A stretch of 5,816 nt of DNA from Bacteroidota bacterium (GCA_028875955.1 JAGWTX010000173.1:1-5816); one strand, 5' to 3'. Positions 1-5,816 are shown, numbered from the stretch's first letter. Numbers and translations are program-made. The notes: generated by a model not told the origin, from the sequence alone.

Positions 1-7
1 CCTCACT

Positions 8-15
8 TACATTTG
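8..15 (+). promoter_or_regulatory. TAnnTTTG match (possible -7 box) abutting the permease start
   Basis: TACATTTG fits the Bacteroidota -7 consensus TAnnTTTG and ends 4 bases before the ATG at 20. If used, transcription would begin at or next to the start codon, giving a leaderless message. The matching -33 element would lie outside the window. The alternative is that these bases are the tail of an upstream coding sequence: one frame reads into a TGA at 14-16, which would put the permease 3 bases downstream in an operon. The sequence cannot separate the two. Confidence 0.25.
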
Positions 16-19
16 ATAC

Positions 20-1267
20 ATGTTTAAGTTGCTAAGCATATTATGGAACAGTTTCCGGATGGCATTGCAGGAACTTCGGGTTAACAAGCTCAGGACCTTT
101 CTGTCCCTGTTCGGCATCACCATTGGAATTTTCTGTATCATAGGTGTGCTGGCAACGGTTGACAGCCTCGAAAGAAAAGTGCAGAGTGACATCAAAGCTT
201 TTGGTAACAATACCATTTATGTGGATAAATGGAATTATGGGGGTGGGAATGATTACCCCTGGTGGAAATACATGAAGCGCCCGCCCATGCGTATCGAGGA
301 AATGCGATTCATCAAGAGCAAGAGTCAGCTGGCTTCCAATACGGCCATGTTTGTATCCCAGAATGTGAATCTCAGTTACGAGGATAATGTTTTGAGTAAT
401 GTAGGCATGTACGGGGTTTCTGAAGAGTTCAATACCATACAAACCATCGATATTTCTTCGGGACGATACCTGAACGGTGCCGAATTTAACAGGGGAACAC
501 CCACCTGTGTCATTGGTAATGAAGTGGCGGAACAGCTTTTTGGAGAAGCGCAGAGAGCCGTGGGATCTGAAGTTTCCTATAATAGCCGCAGGTTGATCAT
601 CGTTGGCGTCATAAAAAAACAGGGGCAGACTTTTGTCGGAGGATTTAATTACGATCAGTGTATGATCGTGCCTTACCGGTATTTTGCGAGTGTGTATAAT
701 CCCGATAACAGCAGTCCATTCATCATGGTACAGGGAAAACCCAATATCGCATCCCGGGCCCTGCAGGATGAATTGACAGGGGTGATGCGGCAGATCCGCA
801 GACTGAGCCCGGAACAGGAGGATAATTTTTCCTGTAATGACGTGGCCATGTTCAGTGAACAGGTGGAGGGATTTTTTGGCCAGGTGAGTGCAGGGGGATG
901 GGCAATAGCCGGTTTAAGCCTGATAGTCGGCGCATTTGGCGTGGCCAATATCATGTTTGTAACCGTTCGGGAAAGAACCAGTCAGATCGGGCTGAAAAAA
1001 GCACTGGGTGCCAAGCGCAGAACCATACTGACCGAGTTCCTGCTGGAAAGCGCATTTCTTTGTGTGGTGGGCGGTTTGATTGGCCTGGGGCTTGTTTGGG
1101 TATTGTCTGTGATCCTGAGTTCCATCCTGCCGTTCCCCATTTACATAGCACCCAATATCATCATTCTCGCATTGAGTATCTGCATCATTCTGGGAATCAT
1201 ATCCGGGATCATTCCTGCATCCATTGCTGCGAAAATGGATCCGGTGGTTGCCATCAGAACAAAATAG
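20..1267 (+). CDS. MacB/FtsX-type ABC transporter permease
   Basis: This 415-residue inner-membrane protein has the MacB-like permease plan: an N-terminal membrane segment (about residues 28-48), a long extracytoplasmic domain (about 50-285) and three C-terminal membrane segments (about 291-315, 344-369 and 378-400). The N-terminal LRVNKLRTFLSLFGITIG, the extracytoplasmic GNEVAEQLFG (166-175), the cytoplasmic loop VRERTSQIGLKKALGAKRR (316-334) and the ending AAKMDPVVAIRTK are hallmarks of the family. Members work with a separate MacB/LolD-like ATPase and often a periplasmic adaptor, and act as mechanotransmitters in export of peptides, drugs or lipoproteins rather than as classical channels. 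The ATPase is not in the window, so the substrate cannot be named. The ATG at 20 is the first possible start, because its frame has a TGA at 14-16, and it gives the expected family N-terminus. The length looks complete. Family is sure; role is open. Confidence 0.93.
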   Translation: MFKLLSILWNSFRMALQELRVNKLRTFLSLFGITIGIFCIIGVLATVDSLERKVQSDIKAFGNNTIYVDKWNYGGGNDYPWWKYMKRPPMRIEEMRFIKSKSQLASNTAMFVSQNVNLSYEDNVLSNVGMYGVSEEFNTIQTIDISSGRYLNGAEFNRGTPTCVIGNEVAEQLFGEAQRAVGSEVSYNSRRLIIVGVIKKQGQTFVGGFNYDQCMIVPYRYFASVYNPDNSSPFIMVQGKPNIASRALQDELTGVMRQIRRLSPEQEDNFSCNDVAMFSEQVEGFFGQVSAGGWAIAGLSLIVGAFGVANIMFVTVRERTSQIGLKKALGAKRRTILTEFLLESAFLCVVGGLIGLGLVWVLSVILSSILPFPIYIAPNIIILALSICIILGIISGIIPASIAAKMDPVVAIRTK

Positions 1268-1314
1268 GGGTTTTTAATTCCGGCTTATTCCTGTCCGGTA
1301 CCCTAAATTATTTT

Positions 1315-1322
1315 TATTTTTG
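1315..1322 (+). promoter_or_regulatory. Candidate -7 promoter box for tsaD
   Basis: TATTTTTG matches TAnnTTTG, the -7 element of the Bacteroidota primary sigma factor. Transcription would start near 1328, leaving a leader of about 55 bases before the TTG start. No TTG is seen at the -33 position; CTG at 1291-1293 is the nearest approach. The surroundings are T-rich, so a chance match is quite possible. Confidence 0.35.
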
Positions 1323-1329
1323 CGTTTTT

Positions 1330-1342
1330 CCGGTATCCGGTA
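1330..1342 (+). repeat. Tandem CCGGTA repeat in the tsaD leader
   Basis: CCGGTAT is followed directly by CCGGTA, and a third CCGGTA lies at 1295-1300. The two tandem copies fall just after the predicted tsaD transcription start. They could be a protein-binding site or part of RNA structure. CCGGTA also appears elsewhere in the window, including inside genes, so it may only reflect base composition. Confidence 0.35.
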
Positions 1343-1382
1343 GTGGGACTTCTGTTTACCATCAAATTATAATGATTCCATT

Positions 1383-2399
1383 TTGTCTGTAACTATATTG
1401 GCCATCGAATCTTCCTGTGATGAAACGTCTGCTTCCGTATGCAGGGATGGAGTTATTTTATCCAACCGGATTGCGAACCAGACGGTTCATGAGAAATACG
1501 GAGGCGTTGTTCCGGAACTGGCCAGTCGCGCGCATATGCAAAATATTGTGCCTGTGGTACATACTGCATTGCGGGAAGCATTTCCCCTTGCATCGGATCC
1601 GGTTGAAATTCTCCAGACAATTGATGCCATTGCCTTTACCCAATCACCGGGATTGATCGGCAGTTTATTGGTTGGAACCCAATTCGCCAAATCGCTAGCA
1701 CTTTCCCTGCAGGTGCCGCTGATCGCCGTTCATCATATGCAGGCCCATGTGCTGGCCAATCTTATCGCGGAAGAAAGACCTGAATTTCCTTTTTTGTGTT
1801 TGACCGTCAGTGGTGGTCACACGCAGATCGTTCTGGCCCGTTCACCCCTTGACCTGGAAGTGATCGGCCAGACAATTGATGATGCGGCAGGGGAGGCTTT
1901 TGATAAATCGGCCAAATTATTGGGTCTTCCTTATCCCGGCGGACCCCTGATAGATAAATATGCCAAAGAAGGAAATCCGCATGCATTTCCTTTTGCAGAA
2001 CCCCAGATTCCCGGATTGGATTTCTCCTTCAGCGGATTAAAAACATCGGTTCGTTATTTTCTGCAAAAACAGACCCCGGAATTCATCCAGGAAAAACGGA
2101 ATGACCTCTGTGCATCCGTACAACATACCATCATCCAGATCCTGCTGAAAAAAGTAAAAAAAGCAGTCAGGCAAACAGGGGTGAACAAAGTATGTATTGC
2201 CGGGGGCGTGAGTGCCAATAGCGGTCTCCGAAAAAGTTTACAGGAAATGGGGGAGGCCCAGGGCTGGCAGACTTTTATCCCAGCATTCGAATATTGTACC
2301 GATAACGCAGCCATGATTGCGATCACCGCATATTATAAATACCATGCGGGTCAATTCGCTGGCCTGGAAGCCAGTCCCAGTGCCCGGGCAGAATGGTAG
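1383..2399 (+). CDS. tsaD: tRNA N6-adenosine threonylcarbamoyltransferase TsaD
   Basis: TsaD transfers the threonylcarbamoyl group from threonylcarbamoyl-AMP to A37 of ANN-decoding tRNAs, making t6A, in a cytoplasmic complex with TsaB and TsaE (neither is in the window). The ASKHA-fold Kae1/Qri7 family signature is complete: ILAIESSCDETSAS at the N-terminus, the metal ligands H118 and H122 in HMQAH, SGGHTQ (143-148), DDAAGEAFDK (166-175), FSFSGLKT (214-221), CIAGGVSAN (271-279) and the third metal ligand D307 in CTDNAAM. The 338 residues match the usual length. The start is TTG: no ATG or GTG lies in frame between it and the ESSCDET motif, and the only nearby upstream ATG (1372) is out of frame and closes at 1392. 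t6A formation is generally required for growth, so this should be a core gene. It converges on the phosphoesterase gene with 21 bp between stop codons. Confidence 0.97.
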   Translation: MSVTILAIESSCDETSASVCRDGVILSNRIANQTVHEKYGGVVPELASRAHMQNIVPVVHTALREAFPLASDPVEILQTIDAIAFTQSPGLIGSLLVGTQFAKSLALSLQVPLIAVHHMQAHVLANLIAEERPEFPFLCLTVSGGHTQIVLARSPLDLEVIGQTIDDAAGEAFDKSAKLLGLPYPGGPLIDKYAKEGNPHAFPFAEPQIPGLDFSFSGLKTSVRYFLQKQTPEFIQEKRNDLCASVQHTIIQILLKKVKKAVRQTGVNKVCIAGGVSANSGLRKSLQEMGEAQGWQTFIPAFEYCTDNAAMIAITAYYKYHAGQFAGLEASPSARAEW

Positions 2400-2420
2400 G
2401 GCGGTTGTTGTCTTTCTGCA

Positions 2421-3302
2421 TTAAGATGTCTGATGTGCAATCCTTTCCTCGTTCATTTTCTCAGTCGGATTCAGCATGTAGGTAAGTAAGGAATGGTCGT
2501 TCAGTAATTCCACCACCCGGAATCCTTGGTAAGTGGTTCCCCAACTTCCGCCGATATGCGCATCAAAAAAGAAGGGTACCTGTTTGTGCCGGATCATGCC
2601 ATCCTGGTCATGTTCATGCCCGTGAAAAACCGCTCTGATATTGGGGTATTGATCGATCAGTTCGAAAAAAGCTGGGGTATCTACTGCATTTTTAGTCCAG
2701 GGGGCCTGTGGAATGTGCAGAAAAAGGAAAACGCTGTCCAGATGGGAATAAGCATCTAGTTTCTCTTTTAGCCAAACTAAATCGGGTGAAAGGTATGTGC
2801 CTTTTTCATTGGAAGTATCACCCAGCAGCAGAGCTGTTTTTTTGAAAACCCTGTCGTGGTTCAGCGGCATCTGAAAAGTGGATTGCCAGGTTTCTCCGTT
2901 TACCATATCATGGTTACCCCTTGTAACCAACCAGGGCATTTGTAACTGGTCGATCTTTTGTTTGGCTAAGGGTAGAAAAGAAGGTTCATTGTGTATGATA
3001 TCCCCATTTATGACGCAGAAATCAAGTGGGTTGTTTGTATGAAAACGATTGATATGGGTAAGGCATTGCTGTAACATGCCATCGTAGTCTGTTTTGGGTT
3101 GACCATAATGCGCATCGGAAGCAACGGCGAAACGAAGTCTTACTTTTTTCCGCAATCGATATACTTCTGCAGCATTCAGTTTTACCCAATCCCCTGAAAG
3201 CAGGAACAGGGAACCCAAGGAGATTGTCCGGATAAAGGATCTTCGGGATGGTTGGTTTTTTATCACTGGTTTTGCCATTGTGGTTTTGTTTCTTTTTTGC
3301 AT
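2421..3302 (-). CDS. Exported calcineurin-like metallophosphoesterase
   Basis: A 293-residue member of the calcineurin-like (MPP) phosphoesterase superfamily, which uses two metal ions to hydrolyse phosphomono- or diesters. All metal-binding blocks are visible in order: D63-x-H65 (SDAHYG), G100-D101 (NGDIIHNE), G129-N130-H131-D132, H196 (LFLHIP) and G228-H229-x-H231 (FHGHEHD). The N-terminus has SRRSFIR (residues 19-25) followed by a short hydrophobic stretch (about 26-37), which reads as a twin-arginine (Tat) signal, so the enzyme probably acts in the periplasm after folding. The start at 3302 is the longest option. Met9 (codon 3276-3278) is a good alternative because an A-rich stretch lies just before it, as is common ahead of Bacteroidota start codons; the Tat signal survives either way. 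The substrate is unknown: relatives include phosphatases, nucleotide-active and cyclic-nucleotide phosphodiesterases, and neighbours give no clue. Family certain, specificity not. Confidence 0.92.
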   Translation of the reverse strand: MQKRNKTTMAKPVIKNQPSRRSFIRTISLGSLFLLSGDWVKLNAAEVYRLRKKVRLRFAVASDAHYGQPKTDYDGMLQQCLTHINRFHTNNPLDFCVINGDIIHNEPSFLPLAKQKIDQLQMPWLVTRGNHDMVNGETWQSTFQMPLNHDRVFKKTALLLGDTSNEKGTYLSPDLVWLKEKLDAYSHLDSVFLFLHIPQAPWTKNAVDTPAFFELIDQYPNIRAVFHGHEHDQDGMIRHKQVPFFFDAHIGGSWGTTYQGFRVVELLNDHSLLTYMLNPTEKMNEERIAHQTS

Positions 3303-3551
3303 TTCATTACCCGGTTAAAATTATTGATTTCTTCTCCCGGGTATACTCCCCGGTAATTTATCAAATTGTTAGGAAAGTTTTTAGCCCAATGACTTTTTCC
3401 TGCCGGTTTTTTGAAAAGACTATTGACAAATATCCGGTAAGGATACCAGACAGGATTGTGCTTCAGCAGTCAGGCTTCGATTCAAAACAAACGGATAAGC
3501 GAGCATATAGACCTTGTTCCTGAATAGCTGTAAGTTGTTTTTATCCCTTGT

Positions 3552-3564
3552 ATAAACCGTTTAT
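3552..3564. repeat. 13-bp palindrome upstream of the lipoprotein gene
   Basis: ATAAAC-C-GTTTAT is a perfect inverted repeat of 6-bp arms around one base, centred 75 bp before the lipoprotein ATG. Its size and symmetry fit an operator for a dimeric regulator, but no cognate regulator is in the window and AT-rich DNA yields such repeats by chance. Confidence 0.4.
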
Positions 3565-3590
3565 GTAACAACCAGGCATAAAAGCCGCAG

Positions 3591-3607
3591 TTCAGGCCCC
3601 GGCTGAA
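3591..3607 (+). repeat. Small inverted repeat in the lipoprotein leader
   Basis: TTCAG and CTGAA flank a GC-rich 7-base spacer and could form a 5-bp hairpin ending about 25 bases before the ATG. There is no T-tract after it, so it is not an intrinsic terminator. It may shape the mRNA leader or mean nothing. Confidence 0.25.
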
Positions 3608-3632
3608 TCTTGGTTTAAATAAAAATCATTGT

Positions 3633-4073
3633 ATGAAATACCTGCGCATAAGAAATGCAGTTCCTGTTTTGTTGTTTACCGTATTGCTGGGGGGATGTTT
3701 TAAAAACGAAAGCCTGCAACAGGATCCGGTTACTTGTAAAGTCGTACCCAACGGGGACACTGTTGTGATTGCTTTGGAAGAAACCGTACCCATTTTCCAG
3801 CAATGCTTACCCTCACTTACAGCCAGCATCAGTGCTATCCGGGATTCCCGCTGTCCGATTGGCGCAAACTGTATTACTGCTGGAACCGTTGAAGCTGATC
3901 TTCAGTTGGGAGACCAGTTTACGGTAACCCTGGAAAAGGGAAAAGTACTGGATACCCTTTATCAGGGGAACCGGTTTTTGATCAGTCTGTTAGATGTGAC
4001 ACCTTATCCGGATGTGCATTCCGGTAGTGGAACGACTGTACAGAAAGCCTATATCCATATGAAAAAAGAATAA
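3633..4073 (+). CDS. Small predicted lipoprotein with DSRCP-x4-C motif
   Basis: A 146-residue protein with a clear lipoprotein signal: basic start (KYLRIR), hydrophobic core (about 9-20) and a lipobox LGGC with C22 as the lipidated residue. It should be anchored in the outer or inner membrane and face the periplasm or surface. The mature part looks beta-rich and carries DSRCPIGANC (71-80), followed by ITAG-x-VEADL. I recall similar DSRCP-x4-C-x2-AG patterns in uncharacterised Bacteroidota lipoproteins, but I know no established function. C35 and C58 are two further cysteines, so C74 and C80 or C35 and C58 could form disulphides. The ATG at 3633 follows an A-rich stretch (3615-3627) and gives the right signal-peptide length. 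It appears to be a single-gene unit, 125 bp before the ABC-F gene. The lipoprotein call is strong; no function can be assigned. Confidence 0.82.
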   Translation: MKYLRIRNAVPVLLFTVLLGGCFKNESLQQDPVTCKVVPNGDTVVIALEETVPIFQQCLPSLTASISAIRDSRCPIGANCITAGTVEADLQLGDQFTVTLEKGKVLDTLYQGNRFLISLLDVTPYPDVHSGSGTTVQKAYIHMKKE

Positions 4074-4082
4074 TCCCAAGGG

Positions 4083-4100
4083 GCAGATCCTGCTGTTTTT
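4083..4100 (+). terminator. Weak hairpin plus T-tract after the lipoprotein gene
   Basis: GCAG-ATC-CTGC (4083-4093), extendable by one G-T pair, is followed by TGTTTTT. The position, 9 bases after the lipoprotein stop, suits a terminator, but the 4-5 bp stem is short and would be weak. Confidence 0.3.
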
Positions 4101-4141
4101 CCCTGTTGAAATCTGGTGGATACCGGGGCATCGGGCCAAAT

Positions 4142-4160
4142 AGCCGTACGCAAATCGGCT
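4142..4160. repeat. Inverted repeat just upstream of the ABC-F -7 box
   Basis: AGCCG (4142-4146) and CGGCT (4156-4160) form a perfect 5-bp inverted repeat around 9 bases. It covers the place where the -33 element of the promoter with -7 box at 4170-4177 would sit, and no TTG is present there. It could be an operator or activator site. The arms are short, so chance is possible. Confidence 0.3.
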
Positions 4161-4169
4161 GTTAAGCCT

Positions 4170-4177
4170 TACTTTTG
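4170..4177 (+). promoter_or_regulatory. Candidate -7 promoter box for the ABC-F gene
   Basis: TACTTTTG matches TAnnTTTG exactly and lies 21 bases before the ATG at 4199, placing the transcription start near 4184 with a leader of about 15 bases. That leader (CCGAAAAACAGCAAGCAA) is A-rich without a Shine-Dalgarno sequence, as expected for Bacteroidota. The -33 TTG is missing. This is the best placed of the three -7-like boxes in the window. Confidence 0.5.
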
Positions 4178-4198
4178 CCGCCGAAAAACAGCAAGCAA

Positions 4199-5816
4199 AT
4201 GATCAGTGCAAGAAATATTACCCTGGCATATGGGAAAAGGGTTTTGTTTGATGAGGTAAACATCAATTTCATCAAAGGGAACTGTTATGGTGTGATCGGG
4301 GCCAACGGGGCTGGTAAATCTACCTTTTTAAAGATACTCAGTGGGGAGATCGAACCCAATAAAGGAACCGTAGAGATCACGCCCGGTGAAAGGATGGCGG
4401 TATTGAAACAGAACCAGTTTGAATTTGATGATTGCACCGTGTTGAATACGGTGCTGATGGGGCATAAGCGTTTGTGGGAAGTGATGCATGAACGGGATGC
4501 CATTTATGCCAAAGCGGATTTTACGGAAGAAGACGGAATGAAAGCCGGCGAACTGGAGGGTGAGTTTGGTGAAATGGGCGGCTATGAAGCGGAAAGCAAT
4601 GCAGGCAGCCTGTTAAGCAGCCTCGGTGTGAAGGAAGAGATGCACCAGAGCCTGATGAAAGATATCCCCAGCAATTTCAAAGTAAGGGTATTATTGGCAC
4701 AGGCGCTGTTTGGCAATCCGGATATCCTCTTGCTGGATGAGCCTACCAACGGTTTGGATATTGAAACCATCGGCTGGTTGGAGAATTTCCTGGCCGATTA
4801 TGAGAATATCGTACTGGTGGTGAGTCACGACCGTCACTTCCTGGATACCATCTGTACCCATGTGGCCGATGTGGACCGTTCCAAGATCAAGGTCTTTACC
4901 GGTAACTATACCTTCTGGTATGAATCTTCCCAGCTGATTGCCAGACAGATCAATGACAAGAATAAGAAAAACGAGGAAAAACGCAAGGATCTATTGGATT
5001 TTATCGCCCGTTTCTCGGCCAATGCATCCAAGAGCAAACAGGCAACCTCCCGTAAAAAGGCATTGGAAAAACTGACGATCGAAGAGATTGAACCCTCCAA
5101 CCGTAAATACCCGGGGATCATCTTCCAGCCATTGCGGGAAGTGGGTAACCAGATCCTGAATGTGGAGAACCTGAGTAAGAGCATCAATGGCCGGAAATTG
5201 TTTGATAAGGTCAGTTTCAGCATCAATAAAGGGGAGAAGATCGCCATTTTGAGCCGGGATCCGCTGGCGGTTACGAATTTCTTTGAGATCATCAACGAAA
5301 GAATGCAACCCGATACCGGTAAATATGAATGGGGTACTACCATCACCAAAGCCTATCTGCCCCAGGAGAACCAGGAGTTTTTTACAGAAGGTCTCACGCT
5401 GATGGATTGGCTGCGGCAATTTGTTCCGGCACATGTGACCGATGCGGATGAACCCTTTATCCGCGGATTCCTGGGAAAAATGCTGTTCAGCGGGGACGAT
5501 ATCCAGAAAAAGACCAACGTATTGAGCGGGGGGGAGAAAGTACGCTGTATGGTGAGCCGTATGATGTTGCAGAACCCGAATGTGGTGATCCTGGATCAGC
5601 CCACCAACCACCTGGACCTGGAAAGTATCCAGAGTTTCAATGAAGGTTGTCAGACCTTCCCGGGTGTGGTACTGATTACTTCACATGACCATACGTTTAT
5701 GCAGACTGTGGCAAACCGGATCATTGAACTGACGCCAAAAGGTATCATTGACCGTTTGATGACATTTGATGAATACCTGGAAGATAGCCGGGTAAAAGAA
5801 TTAAAAGAAGAGATGT
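4199..5816 (+). CDS. YbiT-type ABC-F ATPase, 3' end cut by window
   Basis: 539 codons are present with no stop. YbiT-like proteins are about 530-540 residues, so only the last few are missing. It has two ABC domains and no membrane segments: a soluble ABC-F protein, a family that binds the ribosomal E site and adjusts translation or gives antibiotic protection. NBD1 has Walker A GANGAGKST (34-42), Q-loop Q71, a short acidic arm insert (about 88-150), LLLDEPTN with D180/E181 and H-loop H210. The linker holds FIARFSANASKSKQATSR (268-285), the P-site-tRNA-interaction-motif linker typical of YbiT. NBD2 has signature LSGGEK (442-447) and H496. Odd points: Walker A of NBD2 is replaced by SRDPLAVTN (352-360, Lys to Val), its Walker B reads LDQPTNHLD (catalytic Glu to Q467), and NBD1 has IPSNFKVR (156-163) instead of LSGG. 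E. coli YbiT also lacks a classic NBD1 signature. Subfamily is well supported; the exact job is not. An uncharacterised housekeeping role is likelier than resistance. Confidence 0.93.
   Translation, partial: MISARNITLAYGKRVLFDEVNINFIKGNCYGVIGANGAGKSTFLKILSGEIEPNKGTVEITPGERMAVLKQNQFEFDDCTVLNTVLMGHKRLWEVMHERDAIYAKADFTEEDGMKAGELEGEFGEMGGYEAESNAGSLLSSLGVKEEMHQSLMKDIPSNFKVRVLLAQALFGNPDILLLDEPTNGLDIETIGWLENFLADYENIVLVVSHDRHFLDTICTHVADVDRSKIKVFTGNYTFWYESSQLIARQINDKNKKNEEKRKDLLDFIARFSANASKSKQATSRKKALEKLTIEEIEPSNRKYPGIIFQPLREVGNQILNVENLSKSINGRKLFDKVSFSINKGEKIAILSRDPLAVTNFFEIINERMQPDTGKYEWGTTITKAYLPQENQEFFTEGLTLMDWLRQFVPAHVTDADEPFIRGFLGKMLFSGDDIQKKTNVLSGGEKVRCMVSRMMLQNPNVVILDQPTNHLDLESIQSFNEGCQTFPGVVLITSHDHTFMQTVANRIIELTPKGIIDRLMTFDEYLEDSRVKELKEEM

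Larger units (their letters stand above)
1268..1382. other. Intergenic region between permease and tsaD
   Basis: No gene fits here. Just after the permease stop, GGGT (1268-1271) and CCGG (1280-1283) can pair with CCGG (1295-1298) and ACCC (1300-1303), but with a lopsided internal loop. The T-rich stretch after 1303 might make this a poor terminator. The same T-rich stretch holds the -7-like box at 1315-1322, followed by a tandem CCGGTA repeat. The 115-bp gap suggests tsaD has its own transcription start. Confidence 0.4.
3303..3632. other. 330-bp divergent intergenic region, no convincing gene
   Basis: This stretch separates the starts of the phosphoesterase (leftward) and the lipoprotein (rightward), so it should hold both promoters. 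I find no exact TAnnTTTG on either strand. The closest for the phosphoesterase is TAATTTTA on the minus strand (3316-3323), with no -33 partner. Two inverted repeats lie nearer the lipoprotein (3552-3564 and 3591-3607). A small inverted repeat, TATCC-GGTAA-GGATA, lies at 3431-3445. An open frame runs through 3248-3523 but is rejected as a gene. Confidence 0.6.

Noticed and set aside
1..11. The 11-mer CCTCACTTACA occurs at 1-11 and again near 3811-3821
   Set aside because: Too short, with unrelated flanks and one copy inside a gene; consistent with chance.
898..1392. A 164-codon + strand open frame over the permease 3' end
   Set aside because: It is an off-frame reading of the permease's last membrane segments, with low-complexity His/Cys/Ser composition. 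The permease frame is clearly the coding one.
3423..3445. TTGACA near 3424 resembling a sigma-70 -35 box
   Set aside because: Bacteroidota primary sigma factors do not use the TTGACA/TATAAT pair, and no suitable -10 or -7 element follows at proper spacing.
3248..3523. A 91-codon open frame on the + strand with a hydrophobic start
   Set aside because: Its first third is antisense to the phosphoesterase signal region, which explains the hydrophobicity, and the rest is compositionally odd with no motif. It probably arises by chance in the intergenic DNA.
4655..4690. Missing LSGG in NBD1 of the ABC-F protein taken alone as a defect
   Set aside because: E. coli YbiT also lacks a classic signature there, so by itself this is a subfamily trait. 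It is reported only as part of the wider loss of site 2.
4906..5349. A 147-codon minus-strand open frame
   Set aside because: Antisense to the ABC-F linker and second domain; its Ser/Leu-rich sequence is a shadow of the coding strand.
4991..5611. A 206-codon minus-strand open frame
   Set aside because: It lies wholly antisense to the well-supported ABC-F gene, is rich in His/Gln as expected from a reversed reading of coding sequence, and shows no family motif.
1..5816. Search for a CRISPR array, transposase, tRNA/rRNA, toxin-antitoxin or defence genes
   Set aside because: No repeat-spacer pattern, cloverleaf, insertion-sequence ends or relevant protein motifs were seen; the genes are ordinary chromosomal ones and do not form a new system.

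Overview
The window looks like an ordinary chromosomal segment of a Bacteroidota bacterium, most likely from the Chitinophagaceae or a close relative. The grounds are protein style (a MacB-type permease beginning with an MALQELRVNKLRTFLSLFG-like stretch, a TsaD with an HMQAH metal motif, a YbiT-type ABC-F protein), AT-rich leaders with no Shine-Dalgarno sequence, and TAnnTTTG elements resembling the Bacteroidota -7 promoter box upstream of several genes. The family-level placement is inference.

Layout from left to right: (1) 20-1267 (+), a stand-alone MacB/FtsX-type ABC transporter permease, whose ATPase partner is not in the window. (2) A 115-bp gap with a -7-like box. (3) 1383-2399 (+), tsaD, the tRNA t6A37 threonylcarbamoyl transferase, starting at TTG. 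(4) 2421-3302 (-), an exported, probably Tat-dependent, calcineurin-like metallophosphoesterase, convergent with tsaD and only 21 bp away. (5) A 330-bp divergent intergenic region with no convincing gene but two small inverted repeats. (6) 3633-4073 (+), a small predicted lipoprotein with a DSRCP-x4-C motif. (7) A 125-bp gap with a weak hairpin and a good -7-like box. (8) 4199 to the window end (+), a YbiT-type ABC-F ATPase missing only its last few codons.

The genes do not form a pathway. tsaD and the ABC-F protein both concern translation (tRNA modification and ribosome-associated ATPase), the permease and lipoprotein are envelope components, and the phosphoesterase is an exported hydrolase. 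I see no mobile element, CRISPR array, tRNA, rRNA or defence system, and no evidence for a new multi-gene system. The most interesting feature is the ABC-F protein: its second ATP site has lost the Walker A lysine, the catalytic glutamate and the opposing signature sequence, while its first site looks fully canonical.
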